DNA of 64,000 bases, from NCBI RefSeq assembly GCF_021390335.1, contig NZ_JAJUXK010000001.1, positions 868,001-932,000 on the forward strand, read 5' to 3'. Below the pieces are notes generated by a model. That model was not told the origin of the DNA. It did no database searches and saw only the letters and a program-made list of their open reading frames with translations. The translations under genes were made by a program, and so were the position numbers. Below are positions 44,231 to 52,744 of this stretch, in pieces. The number at the start of each line of letters is the position of its first letter. Position 1 is the stretch's first letter. Source of the stretch: Dyadobacter sp. CY343 (GTDB lineage Bacteria > Bacteroidota > Bacteroidia > Cytophagales > Spirosomataceae).

Positions 44231-45444
44231 CAGGTTGTGACGGGTTGTACTGCGCAAAGAAATTCTTCCTTTTCATCCTTACTATATTCGATCGGCTTTA
44301 CGGCGCGGTTGTGGATCGGTTCTGCCTTTTCCCTCAGCGAGTTACCCGATTTGTCATTTAATACCGCTTTGATCTCAGCCAGCACCGACAATGCAATTTC
44401 TTCCGAAGTCTCGGCACCAATATCCATTCCCACCGGCCCGTAAATCCTGGCTTTTTGCGACTCACTTACTTCAATATCGTCTGCCAGAAGATCGTCAAAC
44501 ATTCGTTCAAGCTTCTTTTTCGGGCCTAATGCACCGATGTAGCGATATTGATCTTCAATCAAAAGGCTTTTTAAAAGTGCGAGATCGTAGTTGTAGTTAT
44601 GCGTCATCAGCAGGAAAAACGTTCTGCTATCTGTTTGCACGTGCTTCAAAACTTCTTCCGCTTTGGAAACAAGTACTTTGGTCACTTTTGGAAAACGTTG
44701 TTTCGTCGCGTGACTCCCGCGACCGTCCACGACGGTGATATCCCAGCCCAAAACCGCCGCCATATCTACCAGCGGTATCGTGTCGTTTCCTGCGCCGGCA
44801 ATTACCAGCGAGGGAGGTGTATTGAAATATTCAATAAAGCCTGTCAGTGGTTGCCTGTCCGTCTCAAAAAGCTTGAAAAATGAATCTCCGATCTGGTAAG
44901 CCAGTTTTGATTCGGCCAGCAGCATTTCCGCAGAAAACAGATCCTGTCCATTATTTATCAGGATTTCATCGTCCTGCAAATGCAAAAAACAGGTTCCGGG
45001 CTGCTTCCCTGTCCGGGATAGCAATGAAAACAGCGTGATCACCACTGCGTTCTGCCTTTTTACCAAAACCTTTTTCAATAATTCGATCGGGTTATCTGGC
45101 TGCGTCACGTTGATTGGTTCAAAAAGAATATGAATGATCCCGTTACAGCCGAGTTGGACGCCAAGCGTGGTGTCGCTTTCGTCGGTGGTATCGTAGGTAA
45201 CCAGCTTATTTTTTTGCTGGGAAATCGCGAGTAACGCTTTTCGCAAAGCGTCGCCTTCGAGACAGCCGCCGCTGATCGCGCCCGTTAACTGCCCGTCGTC
45301 GGTTACCAGCATCCGCGCGCCCGGCCTCCGGTACGACGAACCTTCTACGTGCACTACCGTCGCCAGCGCCATTCTTTTCCCGTCAACAATTGCCTGATGG
45401 TATGATCTGATGATTTCAGTTATCTCTTTCACCGCGCTGCGCAT
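44230..45444 (-). CDS. XdhC/CoxI family protein
   Basis: A 404-residue protein with an N-terminal XdhC/CoxI domain (ALATVVHVEGSSYRRPGARM, GAISGGCLEGDALR) and a C-terminal Rossmann domain (LVIAGAGNDTIPLVDMAAVL, VVDGRG, YIGALGPKKK). XdhC proteins bind molybdenum cofactor, promote its sulfuration and insert it into xanthine dehydrogenase-type enzymes. It is flanked by a cysteine desulfurase (overlapping 29 bases) and a MocA-like enzyme, which fits a Moco maturation unit. Confidence 0.9.
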   Translation of the reverse strand: MRSAVKEITEIIRSYHQAIVDGKRMALATVVHVEGSSYRRPGARMLVTDDGQLTGAISGGCLEGDALRKALLAISQQKNKLVTYDTTDESDTTLGVQLGCNGIIHILFEPINVTQPDNPIELLKKVLVKRQNAVVITLFSLLSRTGKQPGTCFLHLQDDEILINNGQDLFSAEMLLAESKLAYQIGDSFFKLFETDRQPLTGFIEYFNTPPSLVIAGAGNDTIPLVDMAAVLGWDITVVDGRGSHATKQRFPKVTKVLVSKAEEVLKHVQTDSRTFFLLMTHNYNYDLALLKSLLIEDQYRYIGALGPKKKLERMFDDLLADDIEVSESQKARIYGPVGMDIGAETSEEIALSVLAEIKAVLNDKSGNSLREKAEPIHNRAVKPIEYSKDEKEEFLCAVQPVTT

Positions 45445-46582
45445 TTACAATTTTGGATATTACCCGGGCACTGTGCCTTGCCTGATCTTCCGTCGAAAAC
45501 CGGCCGAAACTAAAACGAAAAGAGCTGTGGATCAATTCGTCCGGCAGCCCCATTGCTTTCAGTACATAGCTGGGTTCGAGCGTGGCAGAAGTACAAGCCG
45601 AGCTTCGGGAAAAAGCAACATCATTACCAGCCTCAAATATCATTTTCTCTCCATCCACACCTTCAAAGGCGATATTGGTCGTATGCGGCAGCCGGAGTTC
45701 GCTGATCCCATTGACGCTGATACCGGTCAGTTCCAGGAGTTCGGTTTCAAACTGGTCCCGGATTTTCGCCAGTCGCGCAGATTCAGTTTCCATTTCGTCC
45801 TGACATAGTTCGCACGCTTTTCCCAGACCTACAATTCCGGGTACATTCAATGTACCGCTGCGCATATTCCGTTCGTGCCCGCCGCCGTCGATCTGCGCTG
45901 CCAGCGATACAGCCGGGTTCTTTTTCCTGACGTATAATGCACCTGCACCTTTTGGTCCGTACATCTTGTGCCCGCTGAATGCGAGCAAATCAATACCATC
46001 GTCGTGCACATTGATGGGGATCTTGCCCACCGCCTGAGTCGCGTCGGTCATGAAATATATATGATGGCGTTTCGCGACGGAAGCAATCTCGGATACCGGA
46101 TGAATGACGCCCGTTTCGTTGTTTGCATACATCGCACAGATTAGTACGGTATTTTCCGTGATCGCACTTTCCAGCGTTTTCAGATCAATGCTTCCGTCGC
46201 CGGCAACGGGCAGATAAGTTACGCTGACCAGCTCGCTTTCCACGCGCCGGCAGGTATCCAGTACAGCCTTATGTTCGGTGCAAATGGTAATAATATGCTT
46301 TCTCGGCCGCTGGTCGGCTTCCAATATGCCTTTGATCGCCAGGTTGACTGCCTCGGTGGCGCCCGAAGTGAATACGATCTCGGTGGTATGCGCGCCTATT
46401 AATGACGCTACCTGTTCGCGCGCTATGTCCACAGCTTCCTCCGCTTCCCAGCCATAAGAATGCGTTCTGCTGGCTGCATTGCCAAACTTTTCGGTGAAAT
46501 AGGGGAGCATTTCTTCCAGGACCCGCGGGTCCATTGGTGTGGTTGCATTATTATCGAGGTATACAGGCAGCCTGACAGCCAT
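45416..46582 (-). CDS. Cysteine desulfurase (NifS/IscS-like)
   Basis: The 388-residue PLP enzyme shows YLDNNATTPMDP, H104 (CTEHKAVLDT), YANNETGVIHP, the PLP lysine K206 (FSGHKMYGPKG) and the persulfide-forming C330 in SSACTSATLEPS. It mobilises sulfur from cysteine. Its overlap with xdhC suggests that it supplies sulfur for the molybdenum cofactor. Housekeeping Fe-S or tRNA thiolation roles remain possible, since no iscU or sufE is adjacent. Confidence 0.93.
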   Translation of the reverse strand: MAVRLPVYLDNNATTPMDPRVLEEMLPYFTEKFGNAASRTHSYGWEAEEAVDIAREQVASLIGAHTTEIVFTSGATEAVNLAIKGILEADQRPRKHIITICTEHKAVLDTCRRVESELVSVTYLPVAGDGSIDLKTLESAITENTVLICAMYANNETGVIHPVSEIASVAKRHHIYFMTDATQAVGKIPINVHDDGIDLLAFSGHKMYGPKGAGALYVRKKNPAVSLAAQIDGGGHERNMRSGTLNVPGIVGLGKACELCQDEMETESARLAKIRDQFETELLELTGISVNGISELRLPHTTNIAFEGVDGEKMIFEAGNDVAFSRSSACTSATLEPSYVLKAMGLPDELIHSSFRFSFGRFSTEDQARHSARVISKIVNAQRGERDN

Positions 46583-46702
46583 AATTATTTATTGATGAAA
46601 GATCGAATATTTCCTATTAACCAAATTAAACAAAAAACCATCCCATTTTACGGGGAGCGGCATCGAACAGTATAAAACCGTTCCAATCTGCTTCGAAACA
46701 TG

Positions 46703-46734
46703 TTGCCTGCACTGAAACTATTTGCTTATTTTTG
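46703..46734 (+). promoter_or_regulatory. Promoter of the peroxiredoxin gene
   Basis: TTG (46703-46705) and TATTTTTG (46727-46734) spaced by 21 bases. The predicted start near 46741 leaves a leader of about 50 bases. Confidence 0.65.
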
Positions 46735-46790
46735 TGTTGAACTCTATAATATCAGTAGATTAAAATACTGTCCACTTAAACTTAAAAACT

Positions 46791-47426
46791 ATGTCACTTC
46801 GACTTGGAGATATTGCCCCTGACTTTGAGGCAAATACTACACAGGGACCTCTTAATTTTCACGAATGGTTAGGCGATAGCTGGGGTTTGCTTTTCTCTCA
46901 CCCGGCAGATTTTACTCCGGTTTGTACAACTGAGCTTGGCAAAACGGCACTTTTACAAGGTGAGTTTCAGAAACGCAATGTGAAAGTGCTGGCAGTAAGT
47001 GTAGACGATCTTGATTCTCACAACCGCTGGATCCCGGATATCAATGAAGTAAATGACACGGAAGTTAACTTCCCGATCATTGCTGACGAAGGCCGTAAAG
47101 TGGCTCAATTATATGATATGATCCACCCGAATGCGAGTGAAAAATCGACTGTTCGCTCGGTATTTGTGATCGGACCTGATAAAAAAATCAAATTGACATT
47201 GACTTATCCTGCATCGACCGGGCGTAATTTCACCGAAATCCTGCGCGTTGTGGATTCGTTGCAGCTTACTGCCAACTATTCAGTAGCGACTCCGGCGGAC
47301 TGGAAAGATGGGGACGATGTGATCGTGGTACCTGCCGTGAGCACAGAGGATGCAGAGAAGAAATTTACAAAAGGATTGAATATCGTGAAGCCCTATCTGC
47401 GGTATACGCCACAGCCGAATAAGTAA
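46791..47426 (+). CDS. 1-Cys peroxiredoxin (Prx6 type)
   Basis: The 211-residue protein reduces peroxides. The catalytic motif HPADFTPVCTTELG holds the peroxidatic C45, the only cysteine in the protein, and R-containing segments further on (TVRSVFVIGPDKKIKLTLTY, PASTGRNFTEILRVVDSLQL) match Prx6/AhpC-TSA proteins with the long C-terminal arm. It is cytosolic, monocistronic, and flanked by its own promoter and a strong terminator. Confidence 0.94.
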   Translation: MSLRLGDIAPDFEANTTQGPLNFHEWLGDSWGLLFSHPADFTPVCTTELGKTALLQGEFQKRNVKVLAVSVDDLDSHNRWIPDINEVNDTEVNFPIIADEGRKVAQLYDMIHPNASEKSTVRSVFVIGPDKKIKLTLTYPASTGRNFTEILRVVDSLQLTANYSVATPADWKDGDDVIVVPAVSTEDAEKKFTKGLNIVKPYLRYTPQPNK

Positions 47427-47444
47427 TCTTATCAGGCTTAATAT

Positions 47445-47487
47445 AAACGAAACGAGGCCGTTGCATTGCAGCGGCCTCGTTTCGTTT
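47445..47487. terminator. Strong bidirectional terminator
   Basis: AAACGAAACGAGGCCG and its complement form a 16-bp perfect stem around an 11-base loop, between the convergent peroxiredoxin and membrane protein genes. Confidence 0.88.
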
Positions 47488-47496
47488 TATAAAATA

Positions 47497-48225
47497 TCAG
47501 TCTTCCTCTTGTATTATTTTCTCCGGAATTATTTTTTCCTCCCCGTAATATGTCATGTGGCGGGCGCCTTTGTAGTAGTACCAGATCGAGGCAGCCATTG
47601 CTATGTGGCTGATGTCGTTATAATTGAACCATGGGCCAAAACTGAATTTGAGTGCGTGCAGGCCAGCGGCAAGCGCGCCCATGAATGTGGCAATGAAGAT
47701 ATTCACGCTGCCGGGATCTTTCTTTTTCCGGTACACATATATTTCAATCAAAAACAACATCAGGAACAACCCGTAGAAGGCGTGGATCTCGACGATCAGG
47801 AAGTTGAGGGTTATGAAGGTCAATATAAAGAATACGGTCAGTTCGATATAATTTAACCAGCCCAAAATCAGTCCGTTACGTTTTTGTAAAAGGGGCTTGA
47901 TGTGCCAGATTGCGGCTCTTTCAAAGAGTGCAACTGCGATCATACTGGCAAACCAGCCTGGAATCTTTCCTTTCTGCCCCGTCAAATACAGGAAGCCGTG
48001 GCCCAAAACGCCGCCAATTGCAGTCGCGATCGCCATAAAAAGGAAGAAGTACTGGATCTGCTTGTACATTCTGTGTGCGCGGCCCAGTTTATTGAGATGG
48101 ATAAATGCATAAATGCAAATAGCAGTCATCGCCAGGCTGGATAATACCGTGGAAGGTTCTAGGATAGTAATGCCGAAAACTTGTATCTGGTGGACTTTAC
48201 TAAAATCAATTACAACATCATTCAT
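47497..48225 (-). CDS. Polytopic membrane protein of unknown function
   Basis: A 242-residue protein with about seven hydrophobic segments (e.g. SSLAMTAICIYAFIHL, YFFLFMAIATAIGGVLGH, ELTVFFILTFITLNFLIVEI) and a conserved-looking set of histidines (GHGFLYLTG; LHALKFSFGPWFNYNDISH). It ends in an acidic tail. No named family was recognised; similar hypothetical proteins seem common in Cytophagales. It is monocistronic. Confidence 0.78.
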   Translation of the reverse strand: MNDVVIDFSKVHQIQVFGITILEPSTVLSSLAMTAICIYAFIHLNKLGRAHRMYKQIQYFFLFMAIATAIGGVLGHGFLYLTGQKGKIPGWFASMIAVALFERAAIWHIKPLLQKRNGLILGWLNYIELTVFFILTFITLNFLIVEIHAFYGLFLMLFLIEIYVYRKKKDPGSVNIFIATFMGALAAGLHALKFSFGPWFNYNDISHIAMAASIWYYYKGARHMTYYGEEKIIPEKIIQEED

Positions 48226-48525
48226 GAATAGAAGAGCGTTTGGTCGCGGATGGAGTGAATGTCATCTGATGAGATTCAATGCCCAAAGTAAACCACAAAT
48301 GGCTTAAAACGGATAAGAAATCATTACTGTAACAGACTTTACCAAAATTATACCAGTCTTTCCCGGGAATTTGGAACGGACAAACCGGGCAATTCGACGA
48401 TGAAAACCGCCCGGCTGTCTATTATCACTTTGGATGTGACGGTTATACTTTTCCTTTGTATCAGTAATTATAATTTAAACAGGAAAAATCACTCCGGCTC
48501 TCTTTTTATACCGTGTTCTGAAATC
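48226..48525. other. Intergenic region upstream of the TonB-dependent receptor
   Basis: This 300-base stretch separates divergent genes. An in-frame ATG at 48400 could extend the receptor by 42 residues, but these have no signal peptide character. No clear TTG/TAnnTTTG pair was identified. Confidence 0.4.
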
Positions 48526-51039
48526 ATGAAAAAATCTACGCTGTCACTTATCAGAAATGCCTCATTATCGCTGCTCACATTGTTTTTGGTTCAAAATGTA
48601 AATGCACAGGTTGCAGCTCCGGCGGGCGGGCCGATTCTGGAAACTGTTCCAAAAGGGAATTCTAAGATATCCGGAATTGTACTGGACTCAGCTGCTGCAA
48701 AAGGAGTTGAGTTTGCGAGTATTGCATTATTCAGTGTCGAGGGTAATAAAGCGATCGACGGAACTACGGCGGACGAAACGGGGAGATTCTCGATCACCAA
48801 AGTGGCTCCGGGAAACTACAAACTGCTGATCTCATTTATCGGATTTAAGGACAAATCGATTGATAATATCAAAATTGAAAAAGGCAGGGATATTGAGCTG
48901 GGTTCGGTTCAGCTTGCTTCCACTGTGCAGAATTTGCAGGAAGTGACCATTACGGGTGAAAAGTCGCTGATCGAAGAGAAGGTGGACAGGCTTGTTTTTA
49001 ATGCTGAAAAAGATATTACTTCCAAAGGCGGCGACGCGGCTGACCTGTTGCGTAAAGTGCCGATGCTTTCGGTTGACCTGGACGGAAACGTTTCGCTGAG
49101 AGGAAGTTCTAATATCCGCGTCCTGATCAATAACAAACCTTCGACGATCATCGCCAGCAATGTGGCGGATGCACTGAAACAGATACCAGCCGATATGATC
49201 AAAACGGTGGAAGTGATCACTTCTCCCTCTGCGAAATATGACGCAGAAGGCTCGGGCGGTATTATTAATATTATTACCAAAAAGAACAACCTGCAAGGTT
49301 TGACCCTTAATATCGATTCAGGTGTAGGTAACCGCGGAACGAATTTAGGCTTGAATGGAAGTTACCGTAAAGGTAAAATGGGTTTTACGCTGGGTGGATT
49401 TGGCCGGGCTTTTTATAATAAGGCTACTTCTTCATTAGATCAAACAACTTTCTCAGAAGGTTCTTCATTTTTAACCAAACAAACTTCCGATGCGAAAGAC
49501 AGGGGTTTGTTCGGTCAATATTCGTTGGGCTGGGATTATGATCTGGGTAAAAATCAGGCACTGTCGGCTGGTCTGAGATATGGGACACGAAATTTTATCC
49601 AGAAGCAAAACCTGAATATTAATCAATTTGAAAACGATGTGCTGGACCTTGGCTCGCAGCGCAAAGTGAACCGCAAGGATCTTTCGGGAACGGTGGATTT
49701 CAATATTGACTATATCCGGACTTTCAAGCCGCAGCAGGAGTGGAGCATTTCTACGCTTTACAGCCGGACCGGATTGACGAATAATTTCAATACAGATCTG
49801 CTTACAGAATCCAATGCAGTTGCCAGTACGTTAAAAAACGAAAACAAAAACCGTAACTCCGAATTCACGATCCAGACCGATTACCAGACGCCGATCGGTA
49901 AAAATCAGCTGATTGAATTTGGTGCAAAGGGGATATTCAGGACAGTTGACAGTGATTTCAGATATCTGACTTCGACTGAATCGGGCGATTTTATATTGAG
50001 TCCTGCAAATCCTTCCGGCGTTTTGAATTACACTCAGAATGTTGCGGCGGGTTATGTTTCCTATACTTTGACCACTAAAAACAAATACACTTTCAAAGCA
50101 GGTACTCGCTACGAATTCACGGGGATTACAGCGGACCTGGGAGAAGAAGGCGCAGTGAGTATCCCGAATTATGGAAATCTGGTACCAAGTATCAATGTTT
50201 CGAAAAGTATTTCAGGCAGCACAACGTTGAAAGCCGCGTACAATCGCAGGATCCAGCGGCCCGGTATTCAGCAGCTTAACCCAAATGTAAACTTGTCTAA
50301 TCCGCAGAGTATCAGCACTGGTAACCCCGCATTGAGCCCTGAGCTGACGGATAATTTTGAGATCGCGATGAGTACCAATATTAAAAAGACTTACCTGAAT
50401 ATTTCTGCATTCGCCCGCCAGACCAACAATTCGATCACGCAGGTCAGGAATGCGGTGGATACTTTGCAGGGGGCTATTGTGACTACTTTTGACAATATCG
50501 GAAAGCAGCGCGCGTATGGTATGAATGTGTTTGCAAATGTTTACCTCACCCCAAAATGGACTGTTAACGGTAGTTTGGATGTCCTGCATAGTTACCTCGA
50601 AGGGCAGACTACCAGCCTGGAAGGAACTTCGGTAACAGCCAGTAACTCTGGGTTTAATTATGGTGGCCGGTTGATGTCACAGGTTACACTTCGCCAGGGT
50701 TGGGGCGTGCAGGCTTTTGGTTTCTACCGCGGAAAGGAAATCCAGCTGCAAGGAACCCGGACAGGCTTTTACATGTATTCACTGGGCTTTAAAAAAGATC
50801 TGCCGAACAAGAAGGGAAGTATTGGATTTGCCGCGGAGAATTTCATGACAAAAGGGGTAAGATTCACTTCTGACCTCACTTCTCCACAGTTTAATCAGGT
50901 TTCGCAAACGCAGCTCTATAACAGGAATTTCAAGATCACATTCAACTATGCGATCGGAAAAATGAGTTTTGATGCGCCGAAGAAAAGGACTAAATCTGTT
51001 AACAACACGGATGTAATAGGCGGAGGAGAGCAGAAGTAA
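48526..51039 (+). CDS. TonB-dependent receptor with an N-terminal carboxypeptidase-regulatory-like domain
   Basis: From ATG 48526 the 837-residue protein has a signal peptide (RNASLSLLTLFLVQNVNAQ), a CarboxypepD-like beta domain (ISGIVLDSAAAKGVEFASIA to about residue 120), then a plug (LLRKVPMLSVDLDGNVSLRG, IKTVEVITSPSAKYDAEGSG, GIINIITKKN). A large barrel (OMP_b-brl_3 type) follows, with the RRIQRPGIQQLNP motif near the middle. It has no SusD partner. Such receptors are widespread in Bacteroidota and may import metals or signals, or simply be porin-like; the ligand is unknown. The end is basic and Asn-rich, unlike classical TonB receptors. Confidence 0.86.
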   Translation: MKKSTLSLIRNASLSLLTLFLVQNVNAQVAAPAGGPILETVPKGNSKISGIVLDSAAAKGVEFASIALFSVEGNKAIDGTTADETGRFSITKVAPGNYKLLISFIGFKDKSIDNIKIEKGRDIELGSVQLASTVQNLQEVTITGEKSLIEEKVDRLVFNAEKDITSKGGDAADLLRKVPMLSVDLDGNVSLRGSSNIRVLINNKPSTIIASNVADALKQIPADMIKTVEVITSPSAKYDAEGSGGIINIITKKNNLQGLTLNIDSGVGNRGTNLGLNGSYRKGKMGFTLGGFGRAFYNKATSSLDQTTFSEGSSFLTKQTSDAKDRGLFGQYSLGWDYDLGKNQALSAGLRYGTRNFIQKQNLNINQFENDVLDLGSQRKVNRKDLSGTVDFNIDYIRTFKPQQEWSISTLYSRTGLTNNFNTDLLTESNAVASTLKNENKNRNSEFTIQTDYQTPIGKNQLIEFGAKGIFRTVDSDFRYLTSTESGDFILSPANPSGVLNYTQNVAAGYVSYTLTTKNKYTFKAGTRYEFTGITADLGEEGAVSIPNYGNLVPSINVSKSISGSTTLKAAYNRRIQRPGIQQLNPNVNLSNPQSISTGNPALSPELTDNFEIAMSTNIKKTYLNISAFARQTNNSITQVRNAVDTLQGAIVTTFDNIGKQRAYGMNVFANVYLTPKWTVNGSLDVLHSYLEGQTTSLEGTSVTASNSGFNYGGRLMSQVTLRQGWGVQAFGFYRGKEIQLQGTRTGFYMYSLGFKKDLPNKKGSIGFAAENFMTKGVRFTSDLTSPQFNQVSQTQLYNRNFKITFNYAIGKMSFDAPKKRTKSVNNTDVIGGGEQK

Positions 51040-51059
51040 GATTCATAGACCTTTAAAGG

Positions 51060-51096
51060 AAACCGATGCAACCTCAGCGTCGGTTTTCTTGTTTTG
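51060..51096 (+). terminator. Intrinsic terminator of the TonB receptor gene
   Basis: AAACCGA-(13)-TCGGTTT with a T-rich tail, 20 bases after the stop. Confidence 0.7.
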
Positions 51097-51202
51097 CTTG
51101 GAGTGGGATATTAAACTGTATCTTTGTTACGTTAATTTGAAAAGATATTATAGCATTATTGCTATATTGATTTCGGTTGACGAAGTGTATAAACCTCATG
51201 AG

Positions 51203-51901
51203 ATGAAATGGACTTTTGTAATTCAGAGAAAGTTTAGGGCTGCGGCTTTGCTTGGTGGTATTATGTTGGTTGTGATCCTGGGAACGGTACTTTTGCAGCG
51301 GAATGCACAGGGGATCGACCAATCGTCGGCTTCGATCTATAACGACCGGCTGATCCCGGCAACTACGATCCTTTACATTACTGAAAATTTGTACAGTAAG
51401 CGGCTGACTCTTGAAAATCACCTGTTTACGAGCGAAGGAACCAGCGAACTTCCGGTTGCTGAGCAGCTGAAATCGTATGATAAGAGCATTGATTCGCTGA
51501 TCCGCGTTTTTGAAAAAACCTACCTGGTAGCCGAGGAAGAAAAAAGCCTGACTGCATTTAAGGAGCAGAATAGCAGATATGTGCATTTGGAGCAGGAAAT
51601 ACTAAACCAGTGCGCGGCGGGCAACGTGGAAGGAGGGAAGCGGGTATTTGCACAAAATGGCGCGTTGAAGTTCAAGGAAGCGGTAGCTAGCCTGAACGCG
51701 CTGACGAATATTCAGTCGGACGTGGGCAAGGATTTGATGAAGGAATCGAAAAGTAATATGGCCAGTTTCGGTGTGATCACCTCGCTGCAAATCGGACTTG
51801 CAGTGATTATAGGGTTAATGATCCTGGTTTTGATTTACGACTCTAAGATTATCGAGAAGCCGGCATTAAAAGATAAAAGCCAATATTTTAACCTGAACTG
51901 A
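51203..51901 (+). CDS. Four-helix-bundle (MCP-type) sensor protein without an output domain
   Basis: The 232-residue protein begins MKWTFVIQRKFRAAALLGGI, with a membrane helix (about 10-30), a periplasmic helical domain of about 150 residues (ATTILYITENLYSKRLTLEN; VAEEEKSLTAFKEQNSRYVH) and a second membrane helix (about 190-210). A short cytoplasmic tail follows. This matches the 4HB_MCP ligand-binding module of chemoreceptors, but no HAMP, methyl-accepting, kinase or cyclase domain follows. ATG 51203 was chosen over a longer frame from 51089, which overlaps the terminator. It could be a signal-sensing partner; its role is unknown. Confidence 0.8.
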   Translation: MKWTFVIQRKFRAAALLGGIMLVVILGTVLLQRNAQGIDQSSASIYNDRLIPATTILYITENLYSKRLTLENHLFTSEGTSELPVAEQLKSYDKSIDSLIRVFEKTYLVAEEEKSLTAFKEQNSRYVHLEQEILNQCAAGNVEGGKRVFAQNGALKFKEAVASLNALTNIQSDVGKDLMKESKSNMASFGVITSLQIGLAVIIGLMILVLIYDSKIIEKPALKDKSQYFNLN

Positions 51902-51910
51902 TAAGCAACA

Positions 51911-51938
51911 AAAAAGGCCAGCATTTGCTGGCCTTTCG
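51911..51938. terminator. Bidirectional terminator
   Basis: AAAGGCCAGC-ATTT-GCTGGCCTTT hairpin between convergent genes, with A-rich and T-rich flanks. Confidence 0.85.
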
Positions 51939-51954
51939 CTTTATATCTTATTTC

Positions 51955-52506
51955 TTATTGACCAACTTTCCGGCCTTTCAAGGTTTCTCTTGAATTTTTA
52001 ACCTGCTTCAAAAGGTCTTTCTTCACAAACAGCCGGGCTCCGTTTCCACTCTGCAAATCGAAAGTACGCTCCTTGTAATCGAATTTATTGTTAGGAAGCA
52101 CATCCAAAAAGTAGTTCTGACCGCTGAGGTTGAACTTCATACCTTTTGTATCCTGCTGTGTATCGTCCCACGAAACACTTATCGAGCCCGAATCCGAACC
52201 AAGTGAAACTCCGGGAGTAAATGGTAATACATTGATTGTCTGAATGCTTTTTCCATTACTCATTGTAATCTGCCCTTCCGGATTTACTTTGATATCATTC
52301 GGATCGGAAACTTCTCTTCTGATATTGATCGCTTTATCATTGAAAAACTGCACTTTTTCGAGCGGAATACTTGCCGCTTCCAGATCGCGCCGCAAATCCT
52401 CTGTGAAAACTGTGTAATTGGACAGAGGTACCGAATTCATGGTGGTACAAGCCGAAATTGTGCAAAGGAAAAATGCTCCCGCAAATGCTTTTTTAATGAG
52501 ATTCAT
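51955..52506 (-). CDS. Hypothetical lipoprotein
   Basis: The 183-residue product has a lipoprotein signal (AFAGAFFLCTISAC, Cys20). The mature part is predicted to be mostly beta (GSISVSWDDTQQDTKGMKFN; DLQSGNGARLFVKKDLLKQV) with a basic C-terminus. No family was recognised. It is monocistronic, divergent from htpG. Confidence 0.75.
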   Translation of the reverse strand: MNLIKKAFAGAFFLCTISACTTMNSVPLSNYTVFTEDLRRDLEAASIPLEKVQFFNDKAINIRREVSDPNDIKVNPEGQITMSNGKSIQTINVLPFTPGVSLGSDSGSISVSWDDTQQDTKGMKFNLSGQNYFLDVLPNNKFDYKERTFDLQSGNGARLFVKKDLLKQVKNSRETLKGRKVGQ

Positions 52507-52744
52507 GTTTGAAATTGGTGTTCGTGTGGAACGGTTTTGAGATTCTAGCTGGGTTGTTTACCAATCGCAATATTAAGAAAAAAGCCACTCACATACCAAC
52601 CGGATAGTTAAAGGCTTTTATCGGTACGCAAACTGACAATGTGTCAGCCAGCGCGTATTTTGATTGTATTTGGAACGCATATTTCAGCCGGGTATTGCAA
52701 CAGCCGAAAACAATTCTAAAAATATAAAACCAAAAAAACAGACT

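Noticed and set aside
48400..48525. 42-residue extension of the TonB-dependent receptor
   Set aside because: The signal peptide only makes sense from Met 48526; the extension is not conserved-looking.
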